A DNA stretch of 60,000 nt from Adiantum capillus-veneris (GCA_014529385.2 CM043964.1:105691087-105751086); one strand, 5' to 3'; numbered from the stretch's first letter, positions 33,730 through 45,950 are shown. Notes: generated by a model from the sequence alone, not told the origin. Translations and numbers: made by a program.

Positions 33730-35322
33730 GTGCAGCCAAAGTTGGTCCAAGCTAGGAGATGGTCAATGCCAGGCAGAGACAGCATGTGAGTGCAATGCAA
33801 AAGGCTAGGACAGGTACCAAAGCCCTAGGCAGCCCAAGGATAGCGGATGTGTATGCTTGAAGCATTTTTTTAGGCCAAAGGTGTGCTGCAAAGAGCCAAG
33901 AAGGTTTCTGACCAACTGTGTCCAAGATGTGGGTTTTTTGTGCTATAATGTAGTGATCAGTGTGCTCTAGAAGCCAGTCCAGACGGCTCGTCAAACGGAG
34001 CCCCGGTGCTCAAGATATTGCGGTTTAAAGTTGAAGTGTGTAGTAGATCCCCGACGGACAAGGTAGCTAGGGAGAGGTGGCCCGGGCTGATGTCAGTGCA
34101 TTTGTGTGTAGTGCTCAAGTTGTGGAGCATTCCTGTCTTCTTGGAATGCAAATCGGAGCTCTAGATAGCAAGATATGGTCAGGTGAAGATTTTCTGAGGG
34201 ACGGGTCTGAGCCCATCTCACTGCATTGGGAGATGTGCCATCTAGTAGTTTTTTGAGCCTCGCCAAGGTTCTCGGTGGGAGTGTTACCATTTTCCGAGGG
34301 ACGGGTCTGAGCCCATCTCACTGCATTGGGAGATGTGCCATCTAGTAGTTTTTTGAGCCTCGCCAAGGTTCTCGGTGGGAGTGTTACCATGTGGAGCTAG
34401 TAGGAATCGATTGCACGTCAATCGGATGTTTGGTCGGCCAGATACCGGGAGATGAAGTAGGAAGCCTTGGACAATGAAAGGTTGCAAATGATTTTTTTGT
34501 TTTTTGGCGGCCTTGTTGAGCAGGCCTCGGAAAGTCAAGAGATAATTAGGATTGTGTGGATCCGCGCCAGCAATACGAGCTTTCGGTCGGGTCTTATGGC
34601 TCGAGTATCAAGCTTGGGAGCAGTACGTTATACTCATTTGAAAGAGGTAAAAAATGAAGGTTTTTGAAGGTTGGTGGAGATTCAAAGGAGTTCACAGGGG
34701 CAAGCCTTGTGAGGCTGCCACGTGGCGAGAAGAGTGATCCCACATGTGGGCGTGCAACGAATGAGCTCGGGCTATATGGGCTGGGGCGCATGCCTCTCAT
34801 TGGTATCACAATGTGAAGTGGAGGAGCTCCATGAGCTCGTGGGTAATGGCGATGGTGGCCCGTAGGCTCTGCGCAGGCGGCGGGTGGCCGGATACGGCGG
34901 TTTTGGAGGTGAGCAAGGTGGCGACAGGGTGGCCCGCGCAAGGAGTAGCGGCGGAGTCCGGTGGTGATGGTGATGACATGGGAGCCCCGATAGGGAATGG
35001 TCCCGCGAGCCCATGGGGCACCAAAATTTTAAAGAAGAAGGGAAGGAGCAATAGCGACATCGCTATTGCCCCCCCCCCCCCCCCCCCCCTCGTGTAAGGA
35101 AAAAGTCCCACAGCAGTAGGGAAAGCGAGAGAGAATGAGAGAATGTCTAAAAGAGCCCGCCATGTGTCGGAAAGAGGACAAACATGCTAAAATGGGTGCT
35201 CCCCCTCTAAAAAGAGGTCTTTTTTATCATTTTTGGGGGCTTTTTGTTGCCTCGTGAGGCTTGGGAGCCAAAGGGAAAAGAGACAAGGGTGGTTTTTGTC
35301 TCCAAAGGGCCAAGAGGGCGCA
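33730..35322 (+). repeat. 3' LTR of the gag-only element
   Basis: Begins TGGTGCAGCC just after AACGAGGGGGTGGGCA, a likely polypurine tract, and matches the 5' LTR closely to 35322. It contains an internal tandem duplication of about 102 bp: the TTTTCTGAGGGACGGGTCTG unit with GTTCTCGGTGGGAG occurs at 34190-34290 and again at 34291-34391. It carries the hairpin plus C-run at 35048-35090. Confidence 0.75.
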
Positions 35323-36285
35323 TGTAAGGGTGTGATAGCTAGTGATGACGTGGCCGCCCAATGGGGAGTTGTTCCCGCTGCCAAAGGGCCCTAGTTTTTG
35401 AAGGGGGACCCCCTACCCAATAGTGACCTCGCTATTGCTAGCGAGAGGGGGGAGTCCCACAATGGAGAGAGAGAAAGAGCCAAAAGGCCACTCCAAGGCC
35501 GGACATTGCAAAGCACGTCCAGGCCAAGCAAAGAAAAAGGGGAGGCTAGGCCAAATGAAAAGAGGGACCGGAGAAGGAAAGGTAAAAAATCAAGCCAAAG
35601 GAGCAGTGCAAAGAGGAGCCTAAAGAGAGTAAAAAAGGAAAGATAAAAAATAAAAAATAAGAAGGCTAGGGGGCAATAGCGGCATTGCTAATGCCCCCCC
35701 CCCACCCCCCAAGTGCAAAAGAGAGAAAGGGAGCAGATGGAGTAAGGCGATGCCCCCCTTCCCAAAAGATACCAAAAATGGGTGCCATATGGACCAATTG
35801 AAGTGCAATTTCCCAAATTGAAGACCCCCCCCCCCCCCCTATAAAAGTCAAAAATTAGTCAAATGAGGGTCTTTTTGGCCTAGTTTTTTCTTGGCTTGTG
35901 GAGCACGTTGGAAGCCTGAAAAGGGGATCTTTTGGACAGAGGAGTGTGCCTGTCAAGCCCTTTGCATTTTTTCTTGTGTAAATGGCCATGGTGATGGCAA
36001 TGTGAGTCTGTACAGGTGCTTTGCGGAGTGCAATCGAGTCGTTGTTTCCTCGTCTTGTTGTTGTTTCCCCTTTCCCCCTTCTCTTTCTCTTGCTCTGGTG
36101 TTTTCCCTTGGTGCCGACTGTGTGGAAGTGTGTGCCCCCCCGGACCAACGATGTTTTGAGTGAGAGAGTGAGATTGAGTGGCTGTGTGTGCATACAAGGG
36201 TGGAGACATGTATTGGCAATAGGTGTGCGTGGTGTGGTGTATTTGTGGAGTGTGTGAGCAGTGGTAATCATATTGTGAGAAGGTA
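35323..36285 (+). repeat. Divergent LTR tail with repeated hairpin/C-run units
   Basis: Beyond 35322 the two LTRs stop matching, but related pieces recur: CAATAGTGACCTCGCTATTG (35420), CAATAGCGGCATTGC with a C run (35674-35708), a C run at 35827-35840, and TTTCCCCTTTCCCCCTTC near 36060 that resembles 31330-31350. This looks like a diverged LTR 3' half plus extra tandem units. The edge with Element B ORF3 is at 36285. Confidence 0.45.
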
Positions 36286-39200
36286 GAAACATGCATCTGG
36301 CGTAGAAGCCATAGAGGACTTCTTTGGAAGGTTGGCCACTGAGATCATAGCACAAACCTTTGTTACCCTCAAGGAATGACATCCAAGGGGGACCTGCTTG
36401 CTCTGGCTCATTAAACACTTCAATGCATATGAGAAACATTCCGCAGATTTTGTATAGCATAGAACATGACAAATCTGGTAGACTTTTAAAGAATGACATG
36501 GTGCCCTTTAGGGTTTTCACCATGTATTCTTCAATCGTGGGTCCCTTTTCTGGAGCAGGTAATCTGGGATAATTCATCCAAGTTGGCTGCTTCTTTAGTA
36601 GTGCCTCATGTGCTATCCACGTCCTTACTCTTGGTACATGACAAAAGGTGGGATCCTTTTGCAAGGCTGCAGGTGCTCTCATGAACAGAATCAAGTACCT
36701 TGGGTTCTTGTTAAGCCAGCTCAACCTCTACTTCGGGTGGTCTTTATCTGCGCCCTCGACTTGCATGTCTGTGTAAAGTCTTTCTTTTACTTGTAGCAAC
36801 TCAACTTTAATCAGAGGGTAGGGTAGGGATTGTTGGTGCCATTGCGTATTTATTTGATTGGGAGTGAGTTGTCATTGACAAAATGAAGTACTCTCAGCTC
36901 CCAATCCATTGCTGCCTTCCACTGCTCATCTACCTCTTGTGTAACTTTTTCTATCAGTGCATCTTCTTCAGCCTTTGAGAGCTGGACCATGGGCACTATG
37001 TCTTCTTCTGTGATGGATACCTAAAATTCTTCCTCGTTGCTCAGCTCTACTGTGGCCTATGTCTCCATGTCAACAAATGTACCTGAGGGGATTTCTATCT
37101 AAGGTGGCTCCGAAGTGTCTGCCTCTTCTTGCATGTCTATCCTTCCCTCTCTCAGTAGCTGGTTGACTTGTTTGAGTTTAACTATCTCCTTTAGCAGCTC
37201 GTCTTCTTTTTGGACCCACATCAAGGCCAGGTCTCTATGCTGAGATTTCTCTAATTTCAGCTCCAGCTTGAGGTCTTTATTTTTCTTTTCTAGGGCCTTG
37301 TAGACCTCATCTATTCCCTTGATCAAGGCGATGGTTGGATTTTCTCGTATTTGTTGGAAGAATATTGCCTGATCATTGATTCTTTGTTCTGTAGGGAAGC
37401 ATTTTCCACATCTAACTGTACTTGGATCTTTTGAGCTGATAGAGTGGTAGTTAGAAGTTCATTTTTCACTTCCGTCAGCTGATCATCCTTAGCTTTGCAT
37501 GCATCTGACAGTTTGGTAAGCAACTCACCCAGTTCTTCCATTTCTTTCTATTGCTTGTCTCTTGCTAGCTGATGCTGTTCATCTTCCTCTCTTAACTCCT
37601 GCACTTGCCTCTGGAGATTGGTGATGACATTAAGTCTGTCGTCTAACTCTTCTTGGAGTGCGTCAATCACCATCTCTAACTCTTTGGCCCGTGTGCTACG
37701 GCCAAGTGCTGCTGAGCAAAGTCTTTCTCTCATCTCCTACATTTTCTTAGCATATTTGTTCACTTGCAAGATGAATTTATCATTCAATTTCCAGTCTTCG
37801 CTTTGTGTTAATTGCCTTGATGTTTTTGCAGATTCTTTTACCTCTGGCTGCGTCATGGCTGCTGGTTGCTACTATTGCCCTTGTGGCTGTTGATCTTTTT
37901 TTGTGGAGGTAGAGGGTTGTACATCAGCCTTATCTTGCTGTGTTGATGTGGAGGGTGTTTCCTCGGCCTCCTGCTCCTTTGGCTACTCAAACTGTGTGGT
38001 GTCCTCTTTTGGTGCACGATGGGATGCCTTTTCTCTCTCTGGCTCTTTCTCTATTTGCTTTTCTTGATTAGAGATAGTTACTGGTTGTGCTGTTTCTGCT
38101 TTTTCTTGCTGTTCGGATTCTTGTGTAGCTTCAATTGTTTTTTCCTGTTCAGGCTCTGCTTCTTTTGTTGGCTCATTTGTTGTGGTTCTAAGTGCAGTGA
38201 TGGTGGTGGGTTCGGCATTGGTTGATCTTGGTGTTTAGAGACAAGAGAAGAGATGCGGGGAGACACATTACCTTGGGCATGTTGTGCTTCTGCTTGTGCA
38301 GTGGCTTCGTCTACTTGCTCTTGATGTTCTTCCGCCTCTTTCGCTTTTCTTGCCGCTTCTTTGGCTTCTTTCAGCTTTAAAGCTTCTGCTTCTTGGTACA
38401 TCTTTTCCAAGGATTTCGTTGGATCTTCAGCCTGCTTCTTGGTGTGATACTTGGTTCTTGGTCCTTTAAGTTCAGCGTGCATCCATTTTTCCGGGTCCTT
38501 TCCTTGTGCTTGGCAACTGCATTGGTATGAATGTTTTTCTCTGTCAAACCGGGCTTGCTTTTGAACACGCTTCTCCTGGTGTCCTATCACGTATTTTCTC
38601 TTCATCTCTTCTATGCGTGGTCTCATTTTTTTGTTATCCGAGCTCGCTCTCACTACTGTGCCGTTCCTACAAGATTTCAACACTCTCATCTGACCTGTAT
38701 GATCTTTTGGCTGATCTTGTAGCTCGAGGAGATGGTGGAGCTGACACTATCCAAGTATTTTGATCTGGGGCAGGTGGTAGGTTGTTGACCATGCCGATGG
38801 CATGGTATGCAATTCTTGTCAACACCTCTTGTGCACCCAGGTATGTGTTCTTTTCTTCTTTCTTTACTCCTTTCAAAGTGGTGAAGACATCCTGAGCATG
38901 GTCAATCGATTTCTTGGTTGTTGACTTGAGGACTTGCGTGAAGGTGGTGGCAACCGCATGATTGGGCGTGGTATACCTTGGCGGCCTCTCAGCAAGGAAA
39001 TGGAAGTGTTGGTGGTATAACTTGGCTGGCCCTTCCACCTACTTGTGAATAAGGTCCACAAAGGTGGCCACGGTAGTTTCTTTTTTGAAAGTTCCGGTCG
39101 TATTCCTATCCCTTGCCCTCATGGTGATTCCTTATGTGGGCAATTTGAGTGCCTCTGCCACTATTTCCTTGGTGATCACCACTTCAACTTTGTTCCCTTG

Positions 39201-39575
39201 TGGGTCAAAAATCTGTGCAGTTCCATCTTCCTTGATTGTGGACAAAAGCTCGTAAGATTTTTGGAAGTCCACTCCGCACGACTCTTGCTCATAACAATCT
39301 CTAAGTCCTAGTTTTCGGTTGGCATCTTTGGTTTCAGGCTTGGCGGCGACATCATACACTTCTTTTGGTAGGAGTTGCAACTCTACCTGATGTCCCTCCT
39401 TGCTCTTGAATCTGCCGGTGAACACTATGGTGTGATGCTCTTCAAGCTGTTCTTTTGAGAGATAGGTTTCTTTGGCGGTTTTGAGTGAATCGGGGTCCAG
39501 TTGGTATGCTGGTAGTTCTTGCAACTTTTCTTTCTGGTTGAGCTTCTTCTTGGCCCTCTTTGCTGCTTGCATGGC
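36286..39575 (-). pseudogene. ORF3 copy in Element B (broken)
   Basis: Minus-strand reading from MQAAKRAKKKLNQKEK (39572). The N-terminal domain is better kept than in Element A and runs open to 39132 (YELLSTIKEDGTAQIFDPQG; VVITKEIVAEALKLP). Next come a segment with TTFTQVLKSTTKKSIDH (39038-38667), Gln/Glu-rich linkers (38689-38078), coiled coils (37733-37548, 37541-37323, 37326-37099) and the C-terminal domain from MSWLNKNPRYLILF (36724) to MFLPSHNM, where the gag-only element interrupts it about 90 codons short of the end. Comparing the two copies could recover which parts are under protein-level constraint. Confidence 0.7.
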
Positions 39576-39739
39576 TCCTGTTCAGTGAATAGAGTGTCAA
39601 AGTTAACTTATTTGATGGATTTTTCTCAGAAATGTCCTTTAGTCTAAAATGCTGACAATTTTGGTCCAATTTGCTTCAAATCAATTTTTGAACAAGCATA
39701 GATGCATAAAAACATGCAAGGAACAAAATTGTAAAGTTC

Positions 39740-40080
39740 AAACAAAATTTTGCAGCCAAAGTAAATAATTGCGATTATTTAAAGCTGAGTAATTTCTTCA
39801 ACTTTTTGTAAACTTGGCATCACAGGCTTGAAGTATATACCAAATACATGCTATGAGTGAAATATGGGCTCATTTGGATGCATACGGCGAAAATGGTTCC
39901 AGATTTTGATTTTAGGTCTCTGAAACAGTAGATATAACAGAAATTTGTGATTTTAAGCTCCAAATTGGTTCAAACTTGGCTAATGGGATTGACATATCAT
40001 GTACTTTGGATGTATGATGGCAAAATATCCAAATTCACCCATTTTGGCTAGAAAGTAAATAATTGTGATTATTAATCTTT
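39740..40080. repeat. Palindrome pair in Element B
   Basis: Copies at 39761-39782 (arms GTAAATAATTG, CGATTATTTAA) and 40055-40075, 294 bp apart, the same place relative to ORF3 and the same spacing as in Element A. Confidence 0.8.
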
Positions 40081-41499
40081 CTACCAAGATGTGTTTTTCT
40101 ACCAAAACACATTCTATACACCTAGAACAAGTCCTAAATTGACTTTTGTCAAGTTTGGTCTTGTCAGCATCACTTTGTGCTTTGTTGACTCTGAAATCAT
40201 CGATTTTTGTGATTACACTGCCTATTGAGTTGGTTTGTCACTTGTGAGGCTTTGGACTTGTCCGCAACATAGTCGTGAAGCAACTTGTCCAATTCTGGCT
40301 CATTTGGAGTCAGTTTGACCTCATATGTTGAAGTTGAAGCTTTGTAATCTTCGAACCATATTCTCCTTTTTGAGGGCTTTGCTTGCTTGATTTCACAAAA
40401 CCAATCATATACATTGTATATAAACCTCGTAGGCAAGCTGTCTATGGAGTCAGAACCAAATTCTGGCATTTGCCAAAAACCTAGCTTTTCTATTGGGACC
40501 CCCTCGACCCCTGCCGAATGGTCAACTCATGATATAGAAAGGTTCTATTACGTTAGGGCATGATACAATTCAAATCCCATATGATTTGGTTGAGCTGATA
40601 GGCCGATTTGGTCAGTTTTTGGTCGTAGGTCTTCGTGTACTGCTCGGATTCTAGGGTTTTTTCTAGGGGTTTAGACTAGCTACTGGCCATACAAAATGGA
40701 TCATTGATGAGTAAAGAACTTAGCCCTCATGTCTTGTGTGAGACGGCGCTGCAAACGGGCAACTGTAGACTCCGGAAAGTATATGCTAAAGAGGTCGAAA
40801 AGCTCTCTGCAAAGGTGACAAGTGGAAATGAGATTGTTTAGCCTACCTAGGATATCTATACCCGGACTTCCCGAACCATTTTTCCCTAGATTCCTCCATT
40901 AGTCCTACTAGGCCGTGAAATCTATGTTAGATTCAAAAACTTCCCTGATCGGATTCCTGTAGCTCGGTATGCAAGAATTTTGCAAAAGTAGGTCTGGCCG
41001 CCTAATTTAGGCTTCCCGCTTCCATCTTCCGATTTCATTGAAAAATTTTGTGCTTGTCCGCCTTGTCTTTCTGATCACCATCGTGTCTTTTGGTTTTCCA
41101 TATGAGCTCCTTTGCTATTTATTATTAAGTTTTGACCTGTTTATTGAAAAAATCAAAGAAAATAACAAAATGTCCTAAAAAAGCAAAGTGAAAATCCAAT
41201 AATTAGGAAAATCCATTGAAAAACATAGCTTTATTATTTTTTGTTGGATTTCTCCACTTTTAAGTCCATTTATCAAGAAAAATGATGAAAAATAATCGAA
41301 AAGGACTATTTTTTGATGATTTTCAGATAGTATATACACTATTTACACTCATCGGAAAGATATTATCAGTGAATTTTCCTTGATGATGAATTATAAGGGC
41401 ATTATTAGGTAATTTTGCAAAAATCACACGTTAACATTGAACTTTTCCTCTCTCTTCAAACATTGCCCTTAATTACTTAGTGCCCTTCCACCCCTCCTA
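40081..41499 (-). other. Inter-ORF region of Element B
   Basis: Homologous to 13790-15190 of Element A on the opposite strand (for example the block with CGGACTTCCCGAACC near 40865, matching 14385-14400). The short frame 40469-40197 is the relative of 15086-14853. No independent gene. Confidence 0.6.
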
Positions 41500-42245
41500 G
41501 ATGGCATACTCCAAGAAGACTGTGTGCATGTGTTGAACAATTGTGTCTATGCATAGATGTGGTTGGCTCTACCATGCTCTGAAGATCAATGCAATTCAAA
41601 CCACTATGCTGTAATTAACTCAAGGGTTTCTGATGTCGAGGCTTTCTGATGCTATCTTCCAAAGAGAAAATCTTGTAGCTTGTGTACTCTCTATTTGATT
41701 GTACCATCAAGATGCTTCAGCACGCTGATTGCCTGAGCTATTGGTAGCACTTTTGACTGTTGTCGAGCTTTTTGTCGCCATTGGTAGGTTGGTTTGCTTG
41801 GTGTGGAATGGTGTGCTGGAGTCTTTTGAGAGTTAACGACTCTCCATTGCTTGATTGGTTTTACGATTTGTGGAGAAGATAAGTGCTCCTTTTTCTGCCA
41901 AATCCATTTCAAGTTAGGTTCCTTTCTTGGAGATGCTCGTCTCTGTGTTTTGACCCTTGGAACCTTCTTTTGTTTTGTCGATGATGTTTTGGGCATCTAG
42001 ATTTGAGTCGGCTTATCTTTAAGCTGTGCTTTTGGTACCCAAATTTTCCCGACTCCTTGCATGCTACTTGTAGCCTTTGCTTGTCGAGAGGATGGAGAAG
42101 ATTGATTAATTCATGGTTTGGTCTGCCGATTGCTTCCTTTCCATTCCTCCTTGCTTGTGGGTGCAATTGGAACAATGAGTTGCCCACCTTTAGGTGATAG
42201 CTTGAGCTAATTTGTATCCCAATTTGGTACTGCTTTGTATGTTCG
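41500..42245 (-). pseudogene. Post-integrase ORF segment of Element B
   Basis: The minus-strand frames 42262-41909 and 41996-41691 match 13020-13560 of Element A (YQKHSLKISR; MPKTSSTKQKKVPRVK; KARQQSKVLPIAQAIS), with frame changes. Homology ends near 42240 within the region corresponding to the protease-like domain, where the kinase-like block starts. Confidence 0.65.
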
Positions 42246-42252
42246 CATCTAG

Positions 42253-42880
42253 GGAATTCCAAGAATCATCGTCTCAAGACTCCAAAAGGAGGGGAAGAAT
42301 GTGGCCATGAGCAAGGGTTTCAGAGACACCGTGGGGATCGTTGAAGGCATCAAGAAGAATATATGGCCTATCATTAATGGATTGCTCCAAACCTTCATCT
42401 TTTTGCACGCGAATAACATCACTCACAATGATGTTCATGGGAGTAATATCTTGCTACATTTTGGATGGGATGAAGTATATATAGGCGTATGTGATTGGGG
42501 TAGTGCAACCTTGTTCTCCACAGAGTACACATTTCCAAAGTTTCCAGATCTTCTCCCATTGACAAGGAAAGCCTAAAGCAAGTGATATTGGTGGGTGGCT
42601 CCAAAATGTATATCGACAAATCCTCCAATCTTCACGCGCAACCAAGATATCTACTCCCTTTGTAAATACATTCATGAACTCCTTAAATATTTACCTAACG
42701 ATGATGACACTAATTATATCTCTTTCCTTAGACGCTTTCAGGAAGTCCTACGCACTGTGTGTATATACCAATCCCACCCAGCGCAAGTCCTCACATGATC
42801 TCCTCAGCATGTTACAAGGCATTAAGTGTGTTGGTCGCACACTCCCAGATAGTGTAGGATTGAGGCCATCCAATGATTGA
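42253..42880 (+). pseudogene. Protein-kinase-like C-lobe relic
   Basis: The frame 42301-42576 contains FLHANNITHNDVHGSNILL, matching the catalytic loop HxDxxxxN (here HNDVHGSN), and GVCDWGSAT in the place of the DFG motif. After a stop, VAPKCISTNPP (APE-like) and DIYSLCKYIHELL (the DxWSxG helix) follow, ending with a helical C-terminus at about 42880. Asp and Asn of the loop are present; DFG reads DWG. The N-lobe is absent and at least one stop and a frameshift occur. Two genes of unknown type and a BED fragment share this block, all between halves of Element B, so it probably arrived inside a transposon. Confidence 0.6.
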
Positions 42881-43130
42881 AATTTGAAATCATACCTTGT
42901 AATTTGAAAACGTGTCTATACTTTGCAATGATACAGTTTTGTCTTGTCTCATATCCAGTGATTTGAAATTTCATGCTATTTTATTACATTGCTATTGTCA
43001 AATTGATGAGAGAGATGTGAATTTTAAATTGTGTGAATGTTAACATTGATTGTACCATTGATTGTAGTTTTTTAATCAATGTGTCTATTTTTTTAATCTA
43101 ATTATTTATTGTCATATTATTCAACATAAA

Positions 43131-43930
43131 ATGGCAGCCCCATATGCTCCTCCCAATGTCGACAATGAGCTCGATCACGAAGAGTCTCAACGCATCCTCA
43201 AAGAGGAGAGCATGCGTTACAGAGCTCAAGACCTCTTCTCGTTCTTTGTTGAGGCCGTAGAGCCCAAAGGTTTGGAGGGCAAACCAATGAATTTGAAAGA
43301 AGTACGCAAGTGTTGTCCCTCTTTTTTGTGAAAGATGTACTGTTCAGGAGGCCAGTTCGTGCCAAGGCGACGACACCATTGAAAATCTCAGATTTGCAAC
43401 TTAAAGGGCGCACGCGTATGTTGCTTCTATGCTTCATCCAAAAGGAGTGAAATCTACCTAACAATAATCAAGTTGCCATGTACTTCATCCAGCAAGTCTT
43501 CGTGAAAGATATAATGAAGAAGTGCGTCCTTTGGACATACCATCCTTTCAAAGCTGGTGTCGGACTTGGGAGATCTAAAGAAAGGGCACAAGCGCATCGT
43601 GGGGAGGCATATCCACCTGCACAAAAGAGGCCATTTGTGCTCCTACCAGATGATCATGAAAAAATTGTTCATATTGTGTCTCAAGGCACTACACTAGCTA
43701 GCCAAGGAGAGAGCATTTTCTCTCTACAAGAGAAGTTGGCAACCAAAGAAGAAGAAGTAGTTGTTTTAAAGAGAAAAATTTCCAAATACGAAGCATGGTA
43801 CAGTCCTCTCTCTCCCTTGCTTGAGGAGATAGGACCAAGTCATGAGGCAGATATTCAAGAAATGGTGGATATACTTGAGACAACATTGAATGCAGATATT
43901 GAAGAAGCAGTGGATATCACAATTTCTTAA
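43131..43930 (+). pseudogene. Unrecognised two-piece gene
   Basis: 43131-43331 opens MAAPYAPPNVDNELDHEE and reads to NLKE, where GAAGTACGCAAG may be a donor. 43478-43930 opens MYFIQQVFVKDIMKKC and includes RPFVLLPDDHEKIVHIVS, a coiled-coil part (LQEKLATKEEEVVVLKRK) and an acidic tail ending ADIEEAVDITIS. The general design (short N-terminal exon, coiled coil) recalls the first part of the 51.2 kb transposase-like gene, but I see no clear sequence identity. Not assigned. Confidence 0.4.
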
Positions 43931-44294
43931 AGACATTGTAGATTGTAGTTGAAAATTTTAATGGAAATTTATCTCGTCCTTTTTTGAGACGCATTGTATT
44001 CTCTCTATGTTTATGGCAATGAATTTGTTTTGGAGTTGCTAATTGATGACTTTGTTGAGAGTCAAGCAATGTCTTTTTATTTGATTGCCAAGCAATGTCC
44101 TCAATACTCATGTTTATGCGAATTCTCTTCAATACTTGACTTTGTTGCTACTAAATAAAAAAAGTGAGATATATAGCTCAATAGGGAGCTATAGTGAGAA
44201 AAAGTGAGATACATTATCATGAAAAGATGTTTACATTTTCCCATCTATCACAATGAAGGTCCTTGGTTAGCTCGCATGTCTTCTTGATCTACAC

Positions 44295-44627
44295 TCACTT
44301 TTCTATGTTGACAAATGACGCACGTATCATACCCTCCTTTCTCTTAGCAATGTATTTCTTTACATACCCTGCAAAATGGACCCATATGTCGTTAGGTGGT
44401 GCTCCACATTCTTTCACATTGAGATTAGTGCCAAATAAATGTTCTTTGATGCGAGTTGCATTGCATGGCACATTATGCCCACAATTTTTGCATTCCAAAA
44501 ATGAAATTGTTTTGCCTCTCTCTTTTTCTCCACATACAACCACTCTTTTCCTCGCACCATGCTTTTTGAATTCAAAAAAATATATCCTACAATCAATAGA
44601 TACACTATGATTATATTTTTTCACCAT
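44295..44627 (-). pseudogene. BED zinc-finger fragment (hAT-type)
   Basis: The minus-strand frame reads FLECKNCGHNV, then NATRIKEHLFGTNLNVKECG, then PNDIWVHFAGYV. C-x2-C, then R-x-K-x-H-L and a later C is the zf-BED pattern found at the N-terminus of hAT transposases and host BED proteins. No hAT catalytic domain follows, so this is an isolated remnant. Confidence 0.6.
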
Positions 44628-44739
44628 AATAGCGTAATGAGAAAGATAAAAGGCTATAGATATGATTCAATAAATTAAAATGATTAGTGAATAGTGTTAA
44701 GATAATATTTTAGGGAAGATCACCAATGGATATATCAAT

Positions 44740-45300
44740 TTTGGCTACTAGGTGGTAAAGAGCGTTTGCTCAAGACAACTTAGATGAGCGATGGAGTCAT
44801 CTCACATTCCACTATCTATGTCTCTTGGAGGTAGGAGCTACCGCTCAAACACAACTAATCGACCCTAAAATAACTGAGGTCTCTAATTTCTATATCAACA
44901 TAGAGGTAAGAGCATGAGCTCGATAACATCCATGTGACTCCGAAGTACTATGCATGACTAATATTCACTAGGAGGTAAGAGCTTTCACTCGATCACAACC
45001 TAGTGAATTCTATAGGTAATCCACCATATTCACTTAGAGGTAAGACCATAATCTCGATAACAACCAAGTGAATCCTACTTCATACCTTAAAACTCACTTG
45101 GAAGTAAGAGAATCATCTCATAACTACCAAGAGGCACTAAGTGGACCTATTCTATGCAACCAAGTGAATCCTAATTCATACCTTAAACCTCACTTGAAAG
45201 TAAGATAACCATCTCATAACAACCAAGAGGAACTAAGTGGACCTATTATATGTCTATATGGAAGTAAGAACATTTGTTCATGACAACCAAAAGACCCTAC
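44740..45300. repeat. Minisatellite with a GGTAAGAGC core (seven units, 60-87 bp)
   Basis: Core words at 44827, 44903, 44972, 45041, 45102, 45189 and 45263 (GAGGTAAGAGC, AAGTAAGAGA and variants). Each is followed by CTCGATAACAACC-like and GTGAATCCTA-like phrases. Confidence 0.8.
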
Positions 45301-45369
45301 ATGTATGTGTATATGTTCCAAAATGTATGAACTAACACAATTATTTGCACATATTATAGCTATGATAAA

Positions 45370-45620
45370 TTTTAACTATCAAATATCACTTTTAGTATCT
45401 ATTCTAGGACAAATAGAGCTAAGAGTATAGCTTCTCACGTTTAGAATTATACATTCGCACTATAGCTAGAAAAGTAGCCTCTAATGCGTACAATTATATA
45501 TTTATCTATTCTTAAACAAGTAGAGCTAAAAGTATAGTCTCTATTTCTCAATGTAATTTATTTAAACTTAGCAAAAGAGTTAAAGAATAACTTCTATTGT
45601 TAAGAATTATAGGTGATTCA
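45370..45620. repeat. Short AT-rich array of about four 60-bp units
   Basis: Units share AAATAGAGCTAAGAGTATAG / AAGTAGAGCTAAAAGTATAG and TTAGAATTATA, at about 45410, 45470, 45525 and 45580. Confidence 0.6.
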
Positions 45621-45950
45621 AATCTATATAACTATTTTATTTTTAATGTATAAACATTAAAAATAATATTTTCTTAGAAATTCAAATATTTTTTAAGTTG
45701 ACAACTCAACCTTTCTATGTCGGAGGTAACCTGACACTTTGGTGAAGGGAGTTGTAGCTAAGACACACAAATTTGGGCTTTATATACTACTACTATATCG
45801 ATCAAACACATATAGATCGATTTAAACTATTGATCAAAAGCCTATCGATCGATATGTAAGCAATAAAATATTTTTTGAAGAAAGCTGACGTGGCAACGAA
45901 TAATACACACAAATAAATCTTTAGAACATATTAATCGACCATTATTGGGT

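Larger units (their letters stand above)
29231..36285 (+). mobile_element. Gag-only non-autonomous LTR element (TR-GAG-like) with extra LTR fragment
   Basis: Three copies of a sequence starting TGGTGCAGCCAAAG (29231, 29739, 33730) flank a single gag-like gene (31801-33540); no RT, RNase H or integrase is present. The first copy is only about 0.5 kb and is followed directly by the second. Copies two and three match over about 1.5 kb. The insert interrupts ORF3 of Element B. Comparison with Element A shows the ORF3 end was lost at the junction. Such gag-only elements are mobilised in trans by autonomous relatives. Confidence 0.65.
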
